Shown here: piece by piece, positions 1-12,000 of the stretch | How the letters are laid out: each line of letters begins with the position of its first letter | Numbering within the stretch: position 1 is the stretch's first letter | Assembly: GCA_961205875.1 (NCBI GenBank) | Contig: OY540817.1 | Span: 15,659,001 to 15,723,000, forward strand | DNA from: Sialis fuliginosa | Taxonomy: Eukaryota; Arthropoda; Insecta; Megaloptera; Sialidae | Length of the DNA: 64,000 nt | Direction of reading: 5' to 3' | Notes under the pieces: generated by a model | Database searches by the model: none | Told to the model about the DNA's origin: nothing | What the model saw: the letters and a program-made list of their open reading frames with translations, nothing else | Program-made: the position numbers and the translations under genes

Positions 1-18
1 GATGGCACTCTGCTACAG
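1..18 (+). CDS. Partial exon of gene 1 at the window edge
   Basis: The first 18 bases end in TACAG followed by GTCAGT, a good donor. Read in phase 1 they give MALCY plus two bases. Those two bases combine with the first base of the next exon at 3750 to make Arg, giving MALCYRRKSTL across the junction. The exon continues left of the window. Support is splice phase and the membrane-edge look of the peptide; it is very short, so this is tentative. Confidence 0.5.
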
Positions 19-3000
19 GTCAGTCGTAGTACACAAAAACTTCTCCCTGTGTCTCAGGTTAGTGGGCAGACAAAGACCAAGGTAGTTCACTGTTACCTTT
101 TCACGCATCTGTCTCTCTCTCTCTCTGTCTCTCTCTCTCTCTTTCTATCTCTCTGTCTCTATCTCTCTGTCTATATCTTTCAATGGCTCCTGCATTGTTG
201 GAAATTTTATTTTCGCGAGGGGGGGTGGGGGGTGACAATTTTATATTAATATTTATAAATCAATATTAACGTCATATGTAGCGAATATAATATTTATTTT
301 ATTTACATGATTTATTTATTATTATTCGGTCTTAAACAATGGACAAAATTCTATACTTTTTGGCGGCTCAATTATTATCAAAAAAGAACTATGTCATATA
401 GAATAAATAGTTATTACTGTAATAAATAATATATAAATGACTTTAAATTAAGAAATCAAAATTATGACCCATGTATTATTTTCGGCTTATTTTGTGCTAT
501 TTAAGCTATAGTCATATTAAATGAAAAATACATCTTTATACAAAAATATATTAAATTGTGTAGGTCAGTTATTAAATACTAAACATTTATTAAGTATCTT
601 AAAAATGTAACTTTGTATATATTATACTTTATAAAAAGTCCTCATCAGATTCATTAAATTTCAAATTATTCTACTATACTTACTCACGTATTATTGTGAA
701 TATATTTTGAATATGGAAGATTAATTAGAGTTTAAGAAGATTATAAACATAAAGCATAGAAATAAGTAATTTTTATTTATTATCTACTTTATTGTTTGTA
801 CTTTCCATCCTAAATAATCAATTTTTCATAACCAAATTACATACTTATAGAATATAACCTGAGAATAGTTGTGAAAATATTCTCTTTTTTTATTGAATTA
901 TATATGATACTTATAATATTAATTATTAATTGATTGATAAAAAATCTAAGATTGACATATTTTTAGATATGAATAATTAAATAATACAAACATTTTATAA
1001 AAATAGTTTTAACATCCTGAAATAAAATACATTTATGAATATCAAAGTCTTGGCATCGTGTAATAATTTAAATAATAATAATTTTAATTGGAGAAGCAAA
1101 ATCATGTAAATAGCACAATTTTTCGTATGGGGAAAAAACATTTCTTTTTTTAGTTTGAAACATTAATAACAAAAATACTATTTCCAACAATGTGCACATT
1201 TAACTGTAGGTACATGTTACTCGGGCTTCTATTCTTTATTTGAATAACTTAAATGAATATGAAAAATAAATTTCTATAAATTATTTCTCCTATTCATTTA
1301 GTTTATTTAGATTTTAGTTGCAGTAATAACTATTAAAATAGTTATGCATGATATGTATTTTTATATGGAATATATTAAAATTACTTTATACTTACACAAT
1401 TTTTATTATGAATATGTTCAATTATTTTAAAGTATAAAGTAATATATAATTATAATATTCTGTATTTAAATATATGTGTCATAGAGAACACAGGCTGATC
1501 ATAAAGTCGTAGCCTACGTCTTTTCGGTCACCTGTATTTGTATATTCTCTCTCTCTCTTCCGGCATGCGTGGATTCATTCATACCATCGCTTTATGTTTT
1601 GCACTGCACATGCTAAACTACCCCCTTAGAATAAACTCTACATCACATCCCACTGTCTGTTCTACTTAAGTAGTAACGAGCCACAATGATAACCTAAAAT
1701 AAGCATGTTTGTGTACTTAAGTATAGGCCTAATTAATGTTAAGTGTATTATAATATATAATATATTTATTACTTTTTATAAGTATCAACATATCATAGGA
1801 TAATTGGCTGGGAGTTTTAGATAAAGCCGACGTTAAAATCCCACAAGTTCAGTAATTGTCTTCAAATGTGATTCGATTAACAATAAAAGCGTTGACAAGA
1901 GCTGAATTTGCTCGATTTGTGCTTCGACTTCATCTAAATCTCCCCACCAATTGATAAAATCAAAAAATTAATCTACGTATGTACATCCTTCTTCCTGATT
2001 GGCCGAACAATATTCAAAATTTGTATTTAGGTCTCTAATTGACGGAGCGCAAATAAATGCAACAATCAAGATGTTGATATTTGTAAGGGTAATGTTTATT
2101 TATAGAAATATTTATCTATATATTGGTATATAATCGTGATATAGAACATATATATGTCTAAACAGCTTCTCGCTTATGTGTGAAAGATGGTGTGATACGT
2201 AATCCTGTTACAAAACATCCTAACCAAACGTGTCTATGTTATTCGTAACGTGTTTGTGATATCGATGTCAAAAATTATCGTTATGTGTTCAAAAATACAT
2301 CCAATACTGACCACTGTAATTATTAAATAATACATATCTGATGTTAATATTATCAAAAATTCATTCAAATTGAGTCTTCAACAAATTATGCATTGTAGGA
2401 TTCAAAATTTTAATAGGGGGGAGTTTTTTTAATTTTTATATACGGAAGCTTGTAAAAGTTTAGGAGGAGTAAATGATTTGTCAATTGCAGTTAACATCAA
2501 CACAGAACAAAAATTACACCACTAACATGAAGATGGATCGAGAATTACAGTAAAGATTGTTATATTAAAAAAATTAATATTTTATGTATTTAACTTATAA
2601 ACTCCAAAAAGCAGAATTATTTCTAAAATTTGCATTTGTATTATAAGTATAAATTTGAGATTAGATTATTGTCAAGATAACAAAATTTTTCGTGAAATCT
2701 ATATACGTACACTTATTAAACTATTTCTGCTAAAATATCATTCTTTGGCTATTATGTTTATTAAAACATTCTAAATAACAACCTTCTACTGTATTTTGAG
2801 TACACATACAATATCAATGTAAGTATTTTTAAAACATATACCAAAAAACACATGTGCGAAAAAATAACTACCAATATTTCAAATAAAAACCTTTCAATGC
2901 ATATGTATAGATTAAAAAAAATCAGCTCCTAAAATTTTATAGTTAAAAATTTCTTGAAAATAAGTCGACAATTCGAACAAATTAGGTTCCAAACTAAATA

Positions 3001-6000
3001 TCAAAACAAAATATAACGGGTGGTTCAAATGTACGTCTTTTGTTTTTGTGTAATAGTACTCTGGAACTATAATATAAGTCATACACACTTAGATTATTTG
3101 CTTGGAAGGTGTAGCTAATGAGTTACCAAGCGCCTTACGAAGTATGCTTCCAACACTCAGATGGCACTGGCCACAGTGTATGTTGGTAATTTACCTCGTT
3201 GGTTGCTTGATGACTCGCTAGCCATACCCTCTAAGCAAATAACTTGCAGTGCAGCCTTAGGCATAGAAATGGTCTTAAAACGTTCATTGTATAATCTTGT
3301 AAGCAATGTTGAAATTTAAAATTTTAATTAGTTGTTTGATAGTTAATCCCTTTTATTAACTACATCAGAATCAAAAGGACCCGAAGAACCAATTAACTAA
3401 TTTATTAGGTTATAGATATTGCAATTGTTTTTTAGTAAAAAAAAACGAAAGAGTAACTTCCTAAGAATTTAAACTTAATTCACTTATTTAAAAAGAAGGG
3501 TACCTTAAATTAAATTAATTATACAACAAACAATAAAATGACTATTCTAAAGTTTCTATGATTTATAGTTACAAAGTTCTATGTCACCAAACAGAAAACA
3601 TTTTTATCCATACGGTTAATTGGGCTTTTTAAAAAGATCTTTCAATAAAACCTAAGAATCCTCCAATGCGAAAAAATCAGTGAATTGGAAAACAAATGTA
3701 TTAATTGGGCTTTTTTCTTTTGTTCCTTTTTATTTACTTTTCCTACTAGAAGGAAGAGCACATTGCCGAAATATGATCCTCCGTTTGTGAAAAAACCAAT
3801 GCATAAAACATACACGGCTTCCTCGTCCAATCATACCCAAGAGGACACCATATCAATGGATAGTGTCAACAAGATATTGTCATTCGGTACGGGCCAGCCT
3901 TACAGGTAAGGACATCCCACAGATTTTATCCCTCACAAGTGTCCTTTTAGATATTTAGTATACATTATTGATTAACATTGAATATTCACACGATCCGCGT
4001 ACACTTTTTTATGTTTTTGGTATTTCTTTCTCACTGACACTGATCCCCATGTTTTGCACAGATTTGATAAGCACATGAGTTTTTTTTTAGTTTGTAGTAT
4101 ATTTTTATATAAAATCACTGTTTTAGTATTTAAATATATATACAAGATATAGATTTTAGTTATTTTAAATATGTAGGTTTTTTATAATAATATTTATATA
4201 GAATGGAAGAAAGTTATGCTCCATATTCTACCAATTGCATTGATATTTATTTAGTACTAGCGCATTGAATCCGGTGTTACCCGGGTTAATATCCATAAAA
4301 TCATAGTGACCTAAAATATTTAACATGCCCACACTGCGAATTGTTTTTTTTCCGAATTTACACAAAATATCCACAAATTATACACCTAAACCTAACCTAT
4401 CCATTAGTGAAAAGTGGAATAAAATCCATTCAGTAGTTACTGAGAAAATCGTGTAAAATTATATTTTCAAACTCCCAAGAAACACCAAGTCCCGTCTTAG
4501 AATTTGTATGAAAATAAAAATAAATACGTTAGCAAATTACTGACCATAACAGTGTTTAACAATTAAAAATTAATAATTTAACCAAATCAGCTTATGAAAC
4601 ATCAAACAAAATATTTTAAAACTTTCCCATATTAAAAAAAATCAAAATATTTCTTTGAAAATGATATCTGGGTTAAATTACCGCCATCAAGTTTTGGTAA
4701 CATTCTAATAGAATATTTATATATTATACCTTAATCTAATCTGTTATGTTAATATTAATGTATCCATTATAACTAAGCATTTATCAAAATTCAAAATTAC
4801 AGTTTCATGCTAAAAAACAGCATTAATATTTTATATTCACACGTCAATTTTGACGTACAACTACGTCTTCCCCAGCATTAGGTACAAACAGAACATAAAT
4901 ACAATGTCACACTTTTAAACCTTATATAATAATCGCAAAGCAATAAATAAAACGCCATTAGATATCTTATAAAATCTGATTTATAATAAAATGAGTTTGA
5001 ACCCTATATCTCTCAATCCTAAAATATTATGATATTACTTTCAGTAAATAGCAATGCAATTGGTTAATGCAAGTAATAATTAAATATAGGGGACTAGTAC
5101 TACCTTCCCCTACATATTTCACATTGTTTATTTAGAAATATAAATGCACATCATATTTATATTTTTTCAATTTCACTAAAATTATTTTTAAATTACGGTT
5201 TACAGAAAATGTATGTATAGTAACATTAAGACGTAATATATTACTGGAATATATTACCAATCGAGTTTCAAAGTATTTTTTTGCGGTATCTTTCTAAATT
5301 GTTTCTTTTAGTTACTTTATCTGAGACCACAATAGAGATGAACAACTTGATCCTTCGCATAAAACTTTACAAAGTAAATCACGGTTGGATAAAGTACAAA
5401 ACTCGGAAACTACTTAAAATGAGAACATTCTGGAAAGCCAATATTTATTTATTATTCCCTAAAAAAGCTTTATTTACTAACTAAATGCAGGAGATGGTGG
5501 TGCATATTTAATGTTGATCAATAATTGTTTTACAACGTTATCCTTTATGTCACATCCTGTGAGTTTTTTGAGAATGAATGTTACGATTTTTTGCTGATTT
5601 ATAATGCTTTAAATATATACACGATTTATATATGAAGTTGTAATGGTTTAGTGACCTAAAACTGAACTGATTTTTAGTTAATTTAGTTGCAGATTTGTAG
5701 GAGATATACTTTTACAGTAAGTAGTAAGGTCGAGTTTATGTATGAGAAATAAATACTGATTTCTATTTCTGGAGAAAAGAATAATAAATATTTGGAGCTA
5801 CACTTACCGACCCCCTTTTTAACTACATAGTACTTTGGAACTATAAATGACATGAATTGTTCGTTATTTAAATATTTTCGATGAATGTTACAGCCTTCAT
5901 ATAATAACAGTTTTTTTTTATATTCAAAATAGAAAATGTGTCTTCAGAATCTATTAGTAATAATTAATTCTCTGGATTATTATTCTTAATGTGTTTATAG

Positions 6001-9000
6001 TTCCACTATGAGTTTCTACTTTTCAAACTTATTTTACTGATTCTGAAAACTAAAAAAATCCTAAATATTCTAATATTGAGTTGTTACATTTCATTCAGTA
6101 TTTCATTCGTCCTTACTTTCATGTTTTTCAAGTAGTAGGTATATTAAATAAAATTCAAAAAAAAACTTCAATTCAGTTTATGGTCATATATGTAAACATA
6201 TACCTACACTTATACAATCACACACACACTAAGGGGCCGATTTCAAGTGCCATTATTAAATCATGAAATGGCACTTTAATTCGACCCTACACAAACACAT
6301 ACAAACACATACAGACCGGTTTTTGAGGGTAAGACCCACAGGGCTCCAATTAAATAACCTTAAAGACGCCTTAAAAACTGTCATTATTAGACACCCCAAA
6401 CACCATGTCTAAAAGGGTACCACTTAGACCGGTTCTACACACAAACATTCAGGACCGGTTTTAAAGGGTACCCACAAGACACCACTGTAATAAGGGGTTG
6501 AAAAGATCTAAATTGGCCCCTTATAGACCGGTTCCACACAGACACACAGGGTCGGTTCTAAGGGGGGGGGAGTGGGGGAAGAAAGTCACAGAGACCGACC
6601 CTGCATACAAACACGTGTACCCCGCCGTGCTGACACGTGCTGTAATGTGTTCTGACATGGTTTGGATGTTTTGCAGCCGGGCGGATTCGCAGCGAGTGCT
6701 GTTTCGGCCGGTCAACCACATGGCTGCCAGCACGTCTCGATTTCAGTTAGTCCTTCCCGTTTCTGTGTATATGTGCGTGCACCCACACCCACCTTGTCTC
6801 ACACCTCCATACATACACACGTACACACACACACCCGCTCACGCATACATATTGTACATATGCGTTATCGTATATGTATATGTACTGACAAACCAGTTAC
6901 ATTTGTGTGAACATTTTTTTTTACAAAAAAAATAAATAAATAAATAAAATTTCACAATAACTAAAGGTTTATCACTTGGTTGGTACCCAAGTATACATTT
7001 AAAAAAAATCGTATGACTTACCAAATATATCATAACAAATTTATTGATTAATAACAATAATAGATAAATATTTTATGCTTTTTTAATATTTTTTTTGTTA
7101 CATACATTAAACTGCACTGCACAAACCTAAAAAACCTACAAACTTGAACTCTTCTACTTACATCTATGATATTTTATCGATATGGATAATTGTATTTTTT
7201 AAATAAAAAAAATTGATGGTGTTAGGTCATAACAATATAATTACAAAAAATGTCTGTTTTGTTAAAACGCGTGTTATCGAACGAATGATACTACGAATAG
7301 ACTAAACAGAAAACTTTTTAGTTTATTAGAAAATAACTAAAACATCAATTATTATGTTTTGACATGATATCATTTATAAATGTACATATATATTATATTC
7401 CCGATAGGTAATAAAAACGACTTCTGAATATAATTGTAACACCAGGGACGTATTTACATAAAAATTTATTTAATATTAATAATTAATACAAAAATAAACA
7501 AATTCGAATAGGTATATCAGAGTGAGAAGTCAGCAGTTGTGTAAACAGAAATAAATATCAAAATAAGCGATGTAAACAGATTTCCAATTAAAATATTAAC
7601 TAGTCCGTGGATTATAAAATATTGAACTCTAACATTTCCAAAAGTAAACATAATTTAAATATACATACAAGATTTGCTTGACAAATTTGATTCGTGATGT
7701 TTGTTATGTGGGAGAAAAGTTATTGATTACAATGGATTATATGTAATTTCATTATTCTATATTAATTAAATATGGTAATATGCTATACCTCTGAGTAACT
7801 TTAAAGCAGTAATCTCATTTTAATTCACTTATTCGAGAGTTATTACGATTTTAATTTATAGTAGTCGTATGGAAAATTGTTGAATACAGTACTCAAAGAT
7901 TTGCTTTTCTAGATGTGTTTAGTTTTAAAATAAAGGAGAGTTTCTTTCAAAATAGCAGTGGCGAAGCGTCCATGGAAGCAGGGGAAGCAACGCTTCCCTT
8001 ACTTTATGGGAAAATTTATACAAATCTGTGTTTTTAGTTAAGAAATAATTTAAAAATATTATTATAATACCTCTACGTCATTCGGATTTTAAAATAAAAA
8101 TATACATAAAAAATGAAATTTGGGAAAATTGCCGTCATCAAGTTTTTATTACAGTTTCGTATAATTAGGTGGCTTATTATGAATGCATAAACTTTCCTAC
8201 TCTAATATATAATAATATAGAATAATAAGGATAAAATGTTATTTTAATTTAAAAAATACAATTTCCGTGGAAATTTGTAGCATAAAATTTGCACGTTTCA
8301 GTGGCGTAGCTACTTGTTAATTAATAATAACAACTTATTAAAATGATGCTTTCTTATTGGCATATCTCAATTATTTTCTTCAAGTCAAACTGATATATTC
8401 AATCATCTTAAACTAATAGAATATTGTGAGCCGTTAAGAAACTAAAAAGACTGAGTTCTTAAAACATGTAGTCGATATATTTATAGAAAGTCCAAAATAA
8501 AACAAACTATATTTTTTCCAATGTTACTATATTTTGATTTTGAGTGGCTTCATTACCTCCTGAAAAAAATATTTGATGTATATTTATGTGTAGTTAGAAA
8601 CATATTACAAATCAAATATTTCGAAACTAGACTTGTGAAACTTTTAAATATTTCTATAACCATACCCCTGTAGCTACGCCCCTGTGTATACTCAACACAT
8701 ATTTTCAAAACTATACAGAATGAAAAGGAAAACTTTTTACGTTTAAATCACTATCCTTCATTTCATTAGTTAGAATTCATTTTAAATAGATAGATACGTA
8801 ATTCCTATTTCTTTATTAAGTTAGACGTTCTCATAGATACTTATGCTATATATATCTTTACCGCTATTTTGCATGTTTCTTAATTACTATTATTAATTAA
8901 ATACATATATGCATATAATGAATTTATTATATACATGTATGTGCATTTCAAATTTTTTAAATTGTTTATTAAAAATAATGGAACGCGAATAATATTTATT

Positions 9001-12000
9001 TGAGTAGTTTTTAAATATATCAGAAAAAATGGTTAATCGTCTAATTCTTCATAAATATTAACGAAAAATAATAAAGAAATATGTGATGTAATTTTGTTTT
9101 TAATGAACAATTTAAAGTCAACAACAAATTTCATTACATACATATTTTTTCGATCTGTCTATTTAAAGTTGTGTATATGATATCCATACTTTTGCCAATA
9201 TTATCTATATTAACTTACCAACCATTATACTAGTATTAAAATAACATCATATTATACTTATTGTTAGGAGAAGAAAAAGTTCAACAAAAATTACGTCATT
9301 TTACGTAAACTACTCCATAAGTACTTTACATATATACCAGAAAGTATAACTTAACATAAAGGATGTAGATATCAATTTTCAAACAACTTTGCCACCATTT
9401 CCTCTTATTATGGACCAGAAAATATATAAAATCACCAAAAAAATAAAAATTCGTAAATCCATTACAATCTCTCCAATTAATTGGGGCAGATGTTACGCGC
9501 AGACAGATAGTAATCTAATTGAAGTAGTATCGAAGCTTCTCGGTATTTTGTTTTAGTCTAACTTATATCAATTATGAAATTTGTGTCGTCTGGTTGGGCC
9601 ATACGTGAGATCTATACAAATCATTATTGTATACCTATATTCAGTGGAACCTCATAGCGGATCAAATCTGAAATTTACATATTATATACGTTAAAAATTC
9701 TAAATTTTCCAAATTTTTAAAACAAATAATATTGATTAGAAACCGAAACTAAACAATAGTATTCCGGAGGCTCTCGTTAAAAAAATATTGGGAGCGTTCA
9801 CGTTTGACCAAAAAACAGAACAACGAGCTTTGCTTGGTTGATTCATGGAATTTCTGGTATAATGTACCATAAATTTAAAGAATGTCTTTTTTTAAGCGTG
9901 TAAGGGAATGAGAAAGAAGTAACTAGAAAGAGATAGAAACTAAACTAAACCAAAGTACTTTTATGTTCACTTCATGTTGAACGTTTTTGCCAGAACACTA
10001 GTTTCTATCTCTTTCTGGTTACTTCTTTCTCACTTCCTTACACGCTTAAAAAATGACATTCTTTAAATTTCTGGTACATTCCACCAGAAATTCCATTAAT
10101 CAACCTATCAAAGCTCATTGTTCACCGTTTTTGGTCAGTCATGAACGTGACCATTGATTAGGTATACTAACAATAAAAAAATCCGTAGGGGTGAAGTCAA
10201 AAATCGTTTTTGGTGGAAACACTCATACTGTACATATAACTAAATAAAAGCGGTACTAAGTATATAGCTAATACCTATTGCGAAATAACTATGTAATGAG
10301 ATGCGTTGCGCGACATTGTGAGTGTGTCACAGAGTGGGTGTGTGAAGGTCTGCGTGCTCCTGTACTGTTGTGTTTGCAGGGAGCACAAGCTGCACGCGTT
10401 GCGTCGGATGCCCGCCAGCTCTGGAAGCGAGGACGACCCAACACATTCAGGTAAATTCCTACCTAAATATCAACTATATTATGTACTCTTAATCTTATAT
10501 ACATATGTATGTGTACGTACAGACTCAATAAAAATAAATAAGGAACATTGATTCTACAGCTTACAATGAAAAAATAAAATTTATCGGACTATAAAATTCA
10601 ATAAGAAGCAAAATATTGAGAAAAAGTTTTTTGCACTTTCAGGTCCCACTTAACTGTGCAAATAGTTAATCGTGAAGTTGTAGAATGATGTTTGGTTTTT
10701 AAACGAGCTAGCAAGCACTTTCAAATGAGGTTTCAAACCAATCTAACAGTTCTCTTAAAGTTTCATAAAGTGTTTGACAATTTTCGCCCACGCGTGATAT
10801 ATAAACACCAACGGTATTAAAACAGTGGCGATATTATAAAAATACTGTGTTGCAATAAGTTGAAGTATCATTGCTCTAAATTCCATAACCAATCCATTAA
10901 TACTATCACAGAATTAATACCTCATTTGAAAGTGTTTGCTAGCTAGCGAAGCTAGCCTTTATAATCTGGACATGAATGTTTCTACTTTTTATTCACTCTG
11001 TATATTTAATATTAAAGTTTTCGGATTAACGATATTGAAAATTATATAGTTGCAATAAAAACTAGATAATCATTTCTATCAAATTATTGGACTCACTGTT
11101 TCACAATGCATTCCATTTTAAATACAGTAAAACTTTAATTTTTAAAGCACTGAGTTTGTTGTGCTATTATATCCAGAAATAAAAGAAAAATGCATTTTCG
11201 TCAATACATATCTATTCCGAAAACTTTATTGTATTTTCATTACATGTCATTTATGATTGATACAAGGTATGATAGCTGGGTGGGAGTATCATAAGGAATT
11301 TCGTAGGTTTGGAGTAGCTTAAATTTTTCTGCAAAGCTTACTATTAGTAGATATATTTTTAAAATTATTTATTCAAAGTAGTATATTAATTTTTAAATAT
11401 TCTGGTGCAAATTCACTGAAGAAACTTTTTGATTTATGTTATATATTTCTAAAAAAAATACGTTCCTTTTTGTTAATGGTAACGAAAACAAAAGTGTACT
11501 TTTTTAATGTAAACCGTTAAACATCCTAGAAAAACTATTTTTTTCTTGGATGTGTTACTAAAAAAGTAAAAAAACATTTTGTAGTTGAAACTGCAGTCGC
11601 GTCAGCGGAGACACACGATAAATGTATACACAAATAATAGAAATAAACGTGTTTCTCCGGTGTATAGTTTGTTCCCACAACGTGAACAACCAGAAACAAA
11701 ACAATACTATATAAAATGTTTTTTATTTTATTTGTACACAAAGTTTGTTCTTGTTGGCATGAATTCTTTTAATTTGAAAACAATTATTTTTCCATCAATG
11801 AACCTGCACCTTTATAATTAAAAATGATTTATTTGGCATGTTATTACATATTTTTGAGGATTATTTGAATTATTCGAGAATTTTTTTATTACTTCACTCG
11901 TGAAATATTATGTAGATATTGTACCAAAGACAGTAAATCAAAAAAAAAGTATTTTGTTTTTAATTAATAGTTAAAATCAAATAGCTTATTAAAATTGAAA

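Larger units (their letters stand above)
19..3749 (+). other. Intron of gene 1, no gene seen
   Basis: AT-rich DNA between the exon at the window edge and the exon at 3750. It holds the CT microsatellite, an imperfect inverted repeat near 3090-3262, and no coding exon or RNA gene that I can support. Confidence 0.6.
3906..10379 (+). other. Long intron of gene 1 with repeats
   Basis: A 6.5-kb intron. It contains a dispersed repeat near 4655-4730 and again at 8105-8210, a cluster of ACCGGTT motifs at 6315-6533, a GC-rich patch with CA repeats at 6600-6860, a short transposon at 8299-8684, a pogo-like end at 9642, and the foldback element at 9790-10152. No coding exon is needed, because the flanking exons join in phase. 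Confidence 0.6.

Noticed and set aside
640..655. AAAAAGTCCTCATCAG, resembling the hammerhead-like motif at 33.7 kb
   Set aside because: No TTTC core partner, stem III or stem I is found at the right distance.
6498..6935. 145-codon open frame and an apparent exon at 6677 after TTTTGCAG (SRADSQRVLFRPVNH…)
   Set aside because: The exons at 3750 and 10380 join in phase without it. No donor here gives a length divisible by three, and the frame runs into CA repeats.
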